Source of the DNA: Methylobacterium oryzae
GTDB taxonomy: Bacteria; Pseudomonadota; Alphaproteobacteria; Rhizobiales; Beijerinckiaceae
Assembly (NCBI RefSeq): GCF_021398735.1
Contig: NZ_CP090349.1
Coordinates: 4,607,001-4,671,000 of the forward strand
DNA: 64,000 nt
Direction: 5' to 3'
Under the pieces are notes generated by a model, which saw only the letters and a program-made list of their open reading frames with translations, was not told where the DNA came from and searched no databases. Positions 36,430 through 44,841 of the stretch are shown in pieces (the stretch's first letter is position 1; each line of letters starts with the position of its first letter). The position numbers and the translations under genes are program-made.

Positions 36430-37524
36430 CTACCACGCCTCGACCCGTTCACCGCCGAAGATGCGCGAAGTCGGCAGCTCGAAGATGAAGTAGGGATTGA
36501 GTTGCGGCGGAGCCGCGGCCTCATCCAGGCGGGACTGCTGCTCGGGCGTCAGGACGACCTCGAGGGCGGCGATGTTCTGCGCCAGCTGCTCCGGGCGGCT
36601 CGCCCCGACCAGGACCGAGGCGACGCCGGGGCGCCGCGCGACCCAGGCCAGCGCCACCTGCGCCATCGGTCGGCCGACGTCCGCGGCGACCGCCCGCAGC
36701 ACGTCCACCACCGCGAAGTTCGCCTCGGTGAACAGCATGCCGCCGAAGGGGTTGTCGCCGTTGAGCCGGCCGTCGCTGCCGCCCTCGGCCGCGTCGCCGG
36801 CCCGGTCCGGGAGCGAGCCTGCCGGACCGGCCTGAGCGAGCTTCTCGCGGCCGTACTTGCCGGTCAGCAGGCCGGCCGCCAGCGGGCTCCAGGGCACCAG
36901 CCCGAGCCCGAGGGCGCGGCCCGCGGGCAGCACATCGAGTTCCACGCCCCGGTCGAGCAGCGAGTAGGCGTATTGCAGGCCGATGGGTTCCGGGAGGCCG
37001 TGGGCACGGGACAGCGCGGCGATCTGCGCGGCGTACCAAGCGGGCGCGTTCGAGAATCCGTAATACAGGATGTCGCCGCGCGCGACGGCGTCGGTCAGCG
37101 CCCGGAGGACTTCCTCCGGCGGCGTGGTCCGGTCCCAGACATGGGTCCAGTACAGGTCGATCCAGCCGGTCCTGAGACGGCGCAGGGAGCTCTCGAGACC
37201 GGAGCGGATGTTCCGCGCGCTGTTGCCTCCGGCGAGCGGCGTGCCCTGCGCGCGCGGGAAGCCGGACTTCGTCGCGACGACCAGGCGGTCGCGCAGACCG
37301 CGCGCCGCGATCAGGTCGCCGAGCATCGTCTCGCTCGCACCGCCCGCGTAGACGTCGGCCGTATCGAGGAAGTTGCCGCCCGCTTCGACGTAACGGTCGA
37401 AGATGGCCGCCGAGACCGTCGCGTCGCTGCCCCAGCGGGCGGCGCCGAAGGTCATGGTCCCGAGCGCAAGGGGGCTCACGGCCAGACCCGAGCGTCCCAG
37501 GGTTCGATAGTGCCTCAGATCCAT
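36430..37524 (-). CDS. Aldo/keto reductase
   Basis: A 364-residue NAD(P)H-dependent aldo/keto reductase with the catalytic tetrad in order: Asp and Tyr in FLDTADVYAGG (about 53-63), Lys in VATKSGFP, and His in DLYWTHVWDRT. The C-terminal NADPH-binding segment VLVGASRPEQLAQNI is present. Length is slightly above the usual 320-350. It diverges from a LysR gene across 95 bp and is probably regulated by it. Substrate unknown. Confidence 0.9.
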   Translation of the reverse strand: MDLRHYRTLGRSGLAVSPLALGTMTFGAARWGSDATVSAAIFDRYVEAGGNFLDTADVYAGGASETMLGDLIAARGLRDRLVVATKSGFPRAQGTPLAGGNSARNIRSGLESSLRRLRTGWIDLYWTHVWDRTTPPEEVLRALTDAVARGDILYYGFSNAPAWYAAQIAALSRAHGLPEPIGLQYAYSLLDRGVELDVLPAGRALGLGLVPWSPLAAGLLTGKYGREKLAQAGPAGSLPDRAGDAAEGGSDGRLNGDNPFGGMLFTEANFAVVDVLRAVAADVGRPMAQVALAWVARRPGVASVLVGASRPEQLAQNIAALEVVLTPEQQSRLDEAAAPPQLNPYFIFELPTSRIFGGERVEAW

Positions 37525-37619
37525 CGCCGCACCTCACTGTTGAGGGCTTGGTCGTAGTCCGGCGTCGGGATCGGGATTAGCCGTGGTATTCCGCATGCAC
37601 CTGTGAGCACAGTTCAGGA

Positions 37620-38531
37620 ATGCGGCGCGGCACCCTCGAAGATCTGGCGGCTTTCGCGGCGGTGGCGCGCCATCGCAGCTTCACGCGGGCGGCCGCGGAG
37701 ATGGGGCTGTCGCCCTCCGCGCTCAGCCACACGATGCGGGCTCTGGAGGCGCGTCACGGCGTGCGCCTGCTGGCCCGCACCACCCGCAGCGTCGCGCTCA
37801 CTCCGGCCGGCGAGCGGCTGCTGCGGTCGGTCGGCCCCGCGCTCGAGGACGTCGCGCGCGGGCTCGACGCGCTGGCCGAGTGGCGCGGCGCGCCGTCGGG
37901 GCGGCTGCGGCTGACGACCTTCGCGTACGCCGCGCGGGCGATCCTCGAACCCAGACTGCCCAACTTCCTGATCGACCACCCGGCCGTCTCGGTGGAGGTG
38001 ATCGTGGACGACCCCCTGACCGACATCGTCGCCGCCGGCTTCGACGCCGGGATCCGCTTCGGCGAGACGGTCGAGCGCGACATGGTGGCGGTCCGGGTCG
38101 GACCCGACCTGCGCACGGTGGTCGTCGCGACCCCGGACTACTTCGCCCGTCACCCGCGCCCGGAGAGCCCGGCTGACCTGGAAGCGCATTGCTGCGTGAA
38201 CTACCGGCTCGTCGGCGGCGGTGGGTTGCTGCCCTGGGAGTTCGCCCGCGACGGCCGCGAGATCCGGGTGCGCGCGGCCGGCCAGCTCGTCGTGAACGAT
38301 GGCCGGCTCGCGGCCGCCGCGATCCGGGCCGGTGCCGGGCTCGGCTACATGCTGGAAGACGAGGCGGCCGACGACCTAGCCGCGGGACATCTCGTCCAGG
38401 CGCTGGAGGCGTGGTGTCCGTGTTTTCCCGGCTGCCACCTCTACTACCCCGACCGGCAGGTCACGCCCGCCCTGCGCAGCCTGATCGACGCGCTGCGGTG
38501 GCGGGAGGCGCCGTCGCCTCCCTGCCCGTGA
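37620..38531 (+). CDS. LysR-type transcriptional regulator
   Basis: A 303-residue regulator. The N-terminal winged helix (about 1-60) includes LEDLAAFAAVARHRSFTRAA and LSPSALSHTMRALEARHGVRL (both in part). The C-terminal effector domain has LPNFLIDHPAVSVEVIVDDPLTD (in part). Divergent from the aldo/keto reductase gene, the usual LysR target arrangement. The inducer cannot be inferred. Confidence 0.9.
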   Translation: MRRGTLEDLAAFAAVARHRSFTRAAAEMGLSPSALSHTMRALEARHGVRLLARTTRSVALTPAGERLLRSVGPALEDVARGLDALAEWRGAPSGRLRLTTFAYAARAILEPRLPNFLIDHPAVSVEVIVDDPLTDIVAAGFDAGIRFGETVERDMVAVRVGPDLRTVVVATPDYFARHPRPESPADLEAHCCVNYRLVGGGGLLPWEFARDGREIRVRAAGQLVVNDGRLAAAAIRAGAGLGYMLEDEAADDLAAGHLVQALEAWCPCFPGCHLYYPDRQVTPALRSLIDALRWREAPSPPCP

Positions 38532-38584
38532 GACCGTGCCCGCGTGACAATGCCTGCGAGACCGTACCCGCGGGGCCTCCCCGC

Positions 38585-39463
38585 TCAGGCGCCCCGCCAG
38601 TCGCGGGCGACCTCGCCCGCGAAGTCGCGGTAGCTGCGCGGCCTGCGGCCGAGGAGCCTCGCGAAGTCCGCAACCTCGGCCTCGGTCGCGACGGCGCCAT
38701 CCTCCTGGTAGCGGCGCATCATCACCCGCAGGTCATAGGCGAGCCAGGCGGGGGCGAAGCTCCGGAGCCGCTGCTCCAGCGCGTCGAGATCGTCGCCTCC
38801 GTAGCGGACCGCGCGCCCGAGGGCCTCGGACCAGATCTCCGCCAGGGCGTCGCCCGTCAGGGCGTCCGGCCCGACGACGTCGTAGGTCTCGGCCGGAAGA
38901 CGGTCGGCCGCGCGCTCGCGGCGCAGCAGCGCGTTGGCCGCCGCCTCGGCGATATCGCGCACGTCGACCATCGAGACGCCGGCCTGCCCGAGGGGCACGG
39001 CATACAGGCCGGCCCCGAGAAGCGGCTCCTTCTGGGCGAGGTCGTTCTGCATGAAGTAGGAGGGCCGCAGCACCGTGGCGGGCAGGTCGAGGGCCGCGAT
39101 CATCCGCTCGACGGCGTGCTTGCCGGTGAAGTGCGGGGCATCGACGAAGGCCTCGCTCTTGAAGACCGAGAGATAGACGATGCCGCGCACGCCCGCGTCG
39201 CGGGCGAGGCTGAGCGTCGTGATCGCCTGGGTCAGCTCGTCCGGCGCGTTGGCGACGAGCAGGAACAGGGTGTCGACCCCGACCAGCGCCGCGCGCATCG
39301 CGTCGATGTCGGCGGGATCGCCGCGGGCGGCCTCGACGCCGGAGGGGAATCGCGCCTTCTCGGGCGAGCGGGTCAGAGCGCGCACGGCGGCCCCCGCGGC
39401 GACGAGATGATCGATGACGGCGGAGCCGATGCGGCCCGTGGAACCGGTGACGAGGATGGTCAT
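38585..39463 (-). CDS. NmrA/NAD(P)H-binding atypical short-chain reductase
   Basis: A 292-residue NmrA-like protein with the N-terminal NAD(P) motif VTGSTGRIG (about 5-13) and RPSYFMQNDLA in the substrate region, features of QOR2/NmrA-type quinone reductases or redox sensors. The ATG at 39463 gives MTILVTGSTGRIGS; the frame further upstream is not supported. It diverges from a LysR gene, which probably controls it. Confidence 0.88.
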   Translation of the reverse strand: MTILVTGSTGRIGSAVIDHLVAAGAAVRALTRSPEKARFPSGVEAARGDPADIDAMRAALVGVDTLFLLVANAPDELTQAITTLSLARDAGVRGIVYLSVFKSEAFVDAPHFTGKHAVERMIAALDLPATVLRPSYFMQNDLAQKEPLLGAGLYAVPLGQAGVSMVDVRDIAEAAANALLRRERAADRLPAETYDVVGPDALTGDALAEIWSEALGRAVRYGGDDLDALEQRLRSFAPAWLAYDLRVMMRRYQEDGAVATEAEVADFARLLGRRPRSYRDFAGEVARDWRGA

Positions 39464-39585
39464 GGCGGATCTCCTGGATGCGGGGCGGCCCCGAGCGGGC
39501 CGCCGATGATCCGAAGATGCGCCGTTCCTTTTCTGAGCCATAGTCGGCAAGATCGGGACTGGGTGTCCCGGATCTGGAACAGCAC

Positions 39586-40476
39586 ATGGACCTCGCGGCG
39601 CTCGCCGACTTCAATCTCGTCGCCGGCCACGGCGGCTTCGGCCGCGCCGCCCGGGCGAGCGGGCGGCCGAAGGCGACGCTGTCGCGGCGCGTCGCCGAGC
39701 TCGAGGCGAGCCTCGGGACGCGGCTGATCGAGCGGGGCGAGCGCAGCCTGCGCCTGACAGAGGCGGGGGCGCTCCTCCACGCCCGGACGGGGCCGCTGCT
39801 CAGCGAGATCGCGGAGGCCGGCGCCGTCGTCGGTGGCGGCCTCGACCGACCCCGTGGGCGGCTCCGGGTGAGTGCGCCGCTGCTCCTGTCCGACACGCAG
39901 CTCGGCCGCGTCGCCGCGGACTTCGCCCGCGCCTATCCCGAGGTCGAGCTGGAGATCTCCGCCGAGGACCGGTTCGTCGACCCGATCGAGGAGGGTTTCG
40001 ACGTGATCATCCGGGTCAATCCGAAGCCGGACGAGCGCCTCGTCGGGCGCTGTGTCCTGCGGGACGAGCTCTGGCTGGTGGCGCCGCCCGAGGTCCCGCG
40101 TCCCGAACAGTCGGCCGGGACCGACGCGGCGACCGTGCCGGCGGCGGTGCGCTGGACGCCGCGTCAGGACGAGACGTGGCAGGTCCATGACGGCCGGACG
40201 CGCCGGACCTACGCGCCCGTGCCGGTCCTGCGCCTGTCCTCGCTGCCGATGCTGCGCGACGCCGTGGTGGCGGGCGCCGGCGCGGCGCTGCTCCCGCGCT
40301 CGCTTGTCGGGGGCGACGTGGCGGCCGGACGCCTCGCCTGCTGGGGCTGGCTGGAGGGGCCGCCGACGGAGCTGTGGGCGCTCCACACGTCCCGGCGCTT
40401 GGTCAGTCCCAAGGTGAACGCCTTCGTCGCCCATCTGGCAGCCGCGCTGTCGACGGATCGACCCGCCCGGCGGTAG
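39586..40476 (+). CDS. LysR-type transcriptional regulator
   Basis: A 296-residue LysR protein starting MDLAALADFNLVAGHGGF. The recognition helix lies in RASGRPKATLSRRVAELEASLG (in part), and the effector domain contains RLRVSAPLLLSDTQLG and DVIIRVNPKPDERLVGR. It is divergent from the NmrA-like reductase gene across 122 bp. The arrangement matches YhcS/YafC-type redox- or quinone-responsive regulators, but no inducer is known. Confidence 0.9.
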   Translation: MDLAALADFNLVAGHGGFGRAARASGRPKATLSRRVAELEASLGTRLIERGERSLRLTEAGALLHARTGPLLSEIAEAGAVVGGGLDRPRGRLRVSAPLLLSDTQLGRVAADFARAYPEVELEISAEDRFVDPIEEGFDVIIRVNPKPDERLVGRCVLRDELWLVAPPEVPRPEQSAGTDAATVPAAVRWTPRQDETWQVHDGRTRRTYAPVPVLRLSSLPMLRDAVVAGAGAALLPRSLVGGDVAAGRLACWGWLEGPPTELWALHTSRRLVSPKVNAFVAHLAAALSTDRPARR

Positions 40477-40530
40477 ATCGAGCGTTCGAACCGAGGGGCG
40501 CCGAGCGCGGCGCGCGCGCGGGACGGTGCC

Positions 40531-41484
40531 CTATCCGCATTCTGCCGCACCGCCCCGACGCGGCGCCTCGGGCGAGCCCGGCGGACCCGCCATCGTCCGG
40601 CCGAGCCAGTCCACGAAGGCCGCCGCCGGCCCTGCGGGTGGCAGGGCACGCACGAGAACGAAGTACCGGAGCCCGTTCATGAGGGCCGCGTCGCAGGCGG
40701 GCACGAGGCGCCCGTCGGCGCGATAGGGCGCGACGATCAGCGATCGCCCCAGGGCGATGCCCGAGCCGCCGAGCGAGGCGCGCAGCGCCAGTTGCGCGAG
40801 GTTGAAGTAGAGATTCTGGACGCGGCCGCCCCAGGGCGCCCCATGGACGCCTATCCAGCGATCCCACTCCTCCGAGACGCTCGCGGCCGCCTCCCACGGC
40901 GTCGCGTCGTGGAGCAGCACGACGGCCCCGCCGGGATCCGCCGCATCCCGGTAGGCCGGGGCGCAGACCGGGTAGACCGGCTCGGGATGGTCGAAGACGA
41001 CCGTCGCACTGGGAGGCGGCGCCGGGCCGTAGCGGATCGCGACGTCGATACCGGACTGCGCCATGCGTCCCGGATCCAGGTCGTGGGTCTCCCCGAAGAC
41101 GGCGACGTCGATGTCGGGATGCGTGTCGCTGAAGGCTTTCAGCCTTGGCGCGAGCCATTCCGAGGCCAGGGAGGGGACGCAACTGATCCGCAGCGTCGCC
41201 CGGCCCTCGCGCCGTTCCCCCCGGAGCAGGGCCTCGCCCATCCCGTCGAAGCCGCTCCGCGCCGCGGCGAACAGGTGGTGACCCGCGGCAGTCAGCCGGA
41301 TCTCGCGGGTGCCCCGCTCGAGCAGCGGGTAACCGAGGCGCCGCTCCAGCCGCTGGATCCGCTGCGTGACCGCGCTCTGCGTGACGGCGAGGCGGTCGCC
41401 CGCACGGGCGAAGCCGCCCGCCTCGACCAGGACGCGGAAGAAGAACAGGTCGCCGGCCAGGCGCGCGTCGAGCCTGACGGGCAT
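40531..41484 (-). CDS. LysR-type regulator, DsdC-like by position
   Basis: A 317-residue LysR protein with a helix-turn-helix in RLAVTQSAVTQRIQRLERRLG (in part) and an effector domain including SIDVAIRYGP-type strands (GIDVAIRYGPAPPPSAT). It is transcribed away from the D-serine dehydratase gene, separated by 108 bp, the same geometry as dsdC-dsdA in enterobacteria. It is therefore the likely D-serine-responsive activator. The C-terminal 25 residues are Pro/Gly-rich. Confidence 0.88.
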   Translation of the reverse strand: MPVRLDARLAGDLFFFRVLVEAGGFARAGDRLAVTQSAVTQRIQRLERRLGYPLLERGTREIRLTAAGHHLFAAARSGFDGMGEALLRGERREGRATLRISCVPSLASEWLAPRLKAFSDTHPDIDVAVFGETHDLDPGRMAQSGIDVAIRYGPAPPPSATVVFDHPEPVYPVCAPAYRDAADPGGAVVLLHDATPWEAAASVSEEWDRWIGVHGAPWGGRVQNLYFNLAQLALRASLGGSGIALGRSLIVAPYRADGRLVPACDAALMNGLRYFVLVRALPPAGPAAAFVDWLGRTMAGPPGSPEAPRRGGAAECG

Positions 41485-41592
41485 GCCCGATCATAAGCGG
41501 GCCTAATAGACCGCACCAGAGAATATAATTGGCCGCATGAGCGCCGCTCGCGCAGGGTCGGCGCGGACAAACCGGGCAGGATCGGGAGCGCC

Positions 41593-42882
41593 ATGGCAGC
41601 CGTCGACGGGATGCAGACTCAACCGCCGTGCGACCGGATCCCGGAGGCGGTCAGGCGCGCCAGCCCCACGGTCTGGATGAACCCGGCGCTGGACGCCACC
41701 GCGTCCGTCCTGCCCGGACTCGCGACCGGCCGTGCCGACGTGGACGCGGCCGTGGCGCGCTGGCAGCGGTTCGCGCCGCTCTTGGCGCGCCTCTTCCCCG
41801 AAGAGGGCGCCGGCCGGATCGACTCGCCGCTCGTCCCGCTGGAAGAGCGCCTGTCCCGTGACGTCCTGGACGGCGCCGACGGGCGCGTGCTGGTGAAGGC
41901 CGACCACGCGCTGCCGGTGACCGGCTGCATCAAGGCGCGCGGCGGCGTCTACGAGGTCCTGGCCTATGCCGAGGACCTGGCCGCGCGGGCCGGGCTGCTC
42001 ACCGAGGGGCGATCCTACGCGGCCTTTGCCGACCCGGAATTCCGCGCCCTGTTCGCCCGCCACGTGATCGCGGTCGGCAGCACCGGCAATCTCGGCTTCA
42101 GCGTCGGCCTGATGGGGCGCTCGCTCGGCTTCGCGGTCGAGGTCCACATGTCCCACGACGCCAAGGCGTGGAAGAAGCAGCGCCTGCGCGAACTCGGCGC
42201 CCGCGTCGTCGAGCATCGCGGCGATTACGGGGCGGCGGTCGCGGCGGCCCGCGGCGCGTTCGCCGGCCGCGCGGACGCCCATTTCGTCGACGACGAGGAT
42301 TCCGTCGACCTGTTTCTCGGCTACGCGGCCGCGGCCCTCGACCTTCAGCGCCAGCTCGCGGAGTCCGGGATCGCGGTGGGCCCGGCGCAACCCCTGTTCG
42401 TCTATCTGCCCTGCGGCGTGGGCGGCGCGCCGGGCGGCGTCGCCTTCGGCCTGAAGCTCTTGTTCGGTGACGCCGTGCACCCGGTCTTCGTCGAGCCGGT
42501 CGCGTCCCCGTGCATGCTGGTCCAGCTCGCGGCCGGTCTCGAGCGCACGGTCAGCGTCTACGATGTCGGCCTCGACAACCGCACCGCGGCGGACGGGTTG
42601 GCCTGCGCCTCCGCGTCGATGCTGGTGGCCCGGACGCTCGAGAAGCTGGTGGCCGCCGTGGTCACGGTGCCCGACGACGCGCTGTACCGCTGGCTCAGGG
42701 TGATGTGGACCGAGGCGGGCCTGCGCCTGGAGCCCTCGGCGGCGGCGGGCTTCGCGGCGGCCGGGCGCTTCGCCGCCACGCTGCCCGCGGCGGTCGGCGC
42801 CGCGGCCACCCACGTGATCTGGACGACCGGCGGCGCGCACCTCCCGGCCGAGGAATTCGAGGCGGCCCTCGCCCGCGGTTGA
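41593..42882 (+). CDS. dsdA: D-serine dehydratase (D-serine ammonia-lyase)
   Basis: A 429-residue PLP enzyme converting D-serine to pyruvate and ammonia. The Schiff-base lysine is K114 in LPVTGCIKARGGVYEVL, matching the E. coli DsdA site. The phosphate-binding Gly loop is PCGVGGAPGG (about 276-285). GSTGNLGFSVGLMGRSLG and WTTGGAHLP near the C-terminus also match. Length is close to the usual 430-450. It provides D-serine detoxification and use as a carbon and nitrogen source. Controlled probably by the divergent LysR gene. Confidence 0.93.
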   Translation: MAAVDGMQTQPPCDRIPEAVRRASPTVWMNPALDATASVLPGLATGRADVDAAVARWQRFAPLLARLFPEEGAGRIDSPLVPLEERLSRDVLDGADGRVLVKADHALPVTGCIKARGGVYEVLAYAEDLAARAGLLTEGRSYAAFADPEFRALFARHVIAVGSTGNLGFSVGLMGRSLGFAVEVHMSHDAKAWKKQRLRELGARVVEHRGDYGAAVAAARGAFAGRADAHFVDDEDSVDLFLGYAAAALDLQRQLAESGIAVGPAQPLFVYLPCGVGGAPGGVAFGLKLLFGDAVHPVFVEPVASPCMLVQLAAGLERTVSVYDVGLDNRTAADGLACASASMLVARTLEKLVAAVVTVPDDALYRWLRVMWTEAGLRLEPSAAAGFAAAGRFAATLPAAVGAAATHVIWTTGGAHLPAEEFEAALARG

Positions 42883-42997
42883 GGCGCGCTGGACGTCGGA
42901 TCAAAAACCGAGACCGCGCGGCCGCGGCTCCTGGATCGTGCCCGATCGCCAGGCGATCCGCGGCCGATTCAAAGTGAGGGCCAGACCCGGCCGTCGC

Positions 42998-43249
42998 TCA
43001 CTCCATCAGGTCGGTCAGGGCCCCGATCTCGTCGGCGTTCTTCCAGACCGTCTCGCAGCCGATCACCGTGTCGGTGGCGTCGATCGTAAGCGTGAACGCG
43101 GGGGGCACCCGCTCGGTCCCGACGAGCCGGAGGCGAACACCCCACCGCGACATGTCGTGCACCACGCAGGGGATGGCGGGATGGCCGGCCACCGAGATGC
43201 ATCCGCTCAGGTTGACGGAGACGCGTCGGGCGTTGCGCTGGTTGTCCAT
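42998..43249 (-). CDS. PilZ-domain protein
   Basis: An 83-residue single PilZ domain, the usual receptor for cyclic di-GMP. The N-terminal arginine motif is QRNARRVSVN (residues about 4-13) and the second motif is DMSRWGVRLRL (about 33-43). This is a shortened form of the canonical RxxxR...D/NxSxxG signature, and the second half fits with Ser35 and Gly38. It is a free-standing signalling domain like many in this family; its target is unknown. Confidence 0.8.
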   Translation of the reverse strand: MDNQRNARRVSVNLSGCISVAGHPAIPCVVHDMSRWGVRLRLVGTERVPPAFTLTIDATDTVIGCETVWKNADEIGALTDLME

Positions 43250-43366
43250 AAGTACTCCGCGCTAGAGCGCCGGAGGATAAGCGGCGACCGATCAAGGGCC
43301 GGTTTACGAACTGAACTCAATTGCGCCTAAAATTCGCGTCGAGGTGGCTAATACCGAAGTCTCGAC

Positions 43367-43672
43367 CTACCGATTGGGAAGCCACCGGGAGACGAAGGTC
43401 AGCGGACGCGACGTGCCGGCCCGGCCGTCGGCATCCGCACGCGCGTCCTCGTCCGGCAGCAGCGACCCGATCAGGCGGAGCAGCTTCTCCCGCTCCTCCC
43501 CGGTGAACAGCACGAGGAAGGAACCGAGATCCAGTTGGACCTCCGGCGCGTCATCGCCCGGGGAGTGAGAGACGTAGGGCTGTCCGGTCTGGAGGTCGCG
43601 CATCAGGGCCCAGCGGTCGCCGCCGACGCCGACATGGAATTCGCGCGCTATCCGTGGGCCCTGTTCAATCAT
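43367..43672 (-). CDS. Hypothetical protein
   Basis: A 101-residue predicted soluble protein starting MIEQGPRIAREFHVG. It contains a beta-rich middle (RWALMRDLQTGQPYVSHS) followed by an amphipathic helix (LFTGEEREKLLRLIGSLL). The C-terminus is disordered-looking. No family recognised. It has a GGA-type ribosome-binding site and sits on the same strand as the PilZ gene, 117 bases upstream of it. Confidence 0.55.
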   Translation of the reverse strand: MIEQGPRIAREFHVGVGGDRWALMRDLQTGQPYVSHSPGDDAPEVQLDLGSFLVLFTGEEREKLLRLIGSLLPDEDARADADGRAGTSRPLTFVSRWLPNR

Positions 43673-43963
43673 TGCTCATCCCGCACGCCGTCAACGTGCA
43701 ATTTTCAACGGGATAGAGCGCGCAAACGCCTTGCGATATAACCTGGCTCAAGAATTCACAGGTATCGTCGACTGCAGCCCCACCGGCGCGAGCCGCCGGT
43801 GACGGGATGTCGGCGCGGTCTCGGGCTGGAGGTTGGTGCACTTGCGGCGCAGGATCGCGGACGATCCGACGCCGGACTGACATGCCCCATCTCCGCGCGG
43901 CAAAGGGCGCGTTTTCGGACCGAGAAGGGCGAGCGCTCCGCTCTCGCCCGGTCGGCGCCGGCC

Positions 43964-44251
43964 CTAGCGATACGCGTGGGGGCGTGAGCGCTCGAAGGCG
44001 GCCGCGCAGGCCGTGTCGAAGAGCTTGCAGGGCGGCGGGGCGTCGCCCGGTTCGACGAGCATCGGCTGTCCGCGGATGTCTCCGGTGGCGTGAGCCTGCG
44101 AGTACCGTGACCGCGGGTCGAAGTAAGGATCCGAAGTGTAACTGCTCATGAAGGCGCCTCCTGCCGGCATCTCGCTCTCGGACAGCGCCACGCCGGTCTG
44201 CAGCGACAGTGAGAGCACCGAGACCAAGATCAGCAGACATCGTCTGGTCAT
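43964..44251 (-). CDS. Small secreted protein
   Basis: A 95-residue exported protein. The signal peptide (LLILVSVLSLSLQTGVALS) is followed by a Tyr/Pro/Asp-rich mature part with two cysteines in CKLFDTAC near the C-terminus that could form a disulfide. The ATG at 44251 is chosen because it begins the signal peptide. Function unknown. Confidence 0.6.
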   Translation of the reverse strand: MTRRCLLILVSVLSLSLQTGVALSESEMPAGGAFMSSYTSDPYFDPRSRYSQAHATGDIRGQPMLVEPGDAPPPCKLFDTACAAAFERSRPHAYR

Positions 44252-44841
44252 AGGCCTGCTCCTCCTTGAGCGCACGAGATCGGCAGCGCGGAAGCCGCGC
44301 TCCGGATGTCCTGGATGTGTCCGACGAGACCGCCGCGGGCGTCAGCGGCCGGTCTCTGCGAGCAGGCCCGCCACAACGCGTGCGCGCTTCGGAACAGCCG
44401 CCCGACGGGATCACAGCGTGGCCGCGACGCACTGCCTTCAGCGACGTTGGCGGGTCAGCCCATCTCGACATTCGGAAGATGGCGCAAGCCGAGCACGCAC
44501 TGCAATAAAATAGGCTTTTCAGCAGTGAAAACGAAATTGATTTGAGAAATTTTCTTTAAAATTCGATGCGCGCCCGTCCGGCCGCGGCCTGGGTCGGAGA
44601 CAGTTCAAGCATCGGTTTCGCGACGCACTTTAGAGATCCGCTGCCGCTTTAAGTTTCTTAAACGCGCTTTATTTTGTCGTGCCGAATTCATTCGAAGAGT
44701 GTCTTTGCCAGGACTATAACTTCGGCGTGCCGGGCATTCGCCCTGCCTTCTCTTCGCACACGAGGCTTGATCGGCTCCCAGTTCACGCGGGCATCCCGCG
44801 GGAATGGGAGCCGGGTCACGGCGGGACACCCGACTGATCAC
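44252..44841. other. 590-bp gap upstream of the RND efflux operon
   Basis: No supported gene. About 44505-44560 and 44640-44720 are AT-rich and probably carry the efflux promoter. A small dyad TTTAAG / CTTAAA with a 3-base loop lies at 44648-44662. Nothing else was recognised. Confidence 0.4.

Noticed and set aside
38530..38572. Two near-identical 15-bp direct repeats (GAGACCGTGCCCGCG-type) after the LysR gene
   Set aside because: Only two copies with a 28-base period; too little to call a CRISPR, attachment site or mobile element.
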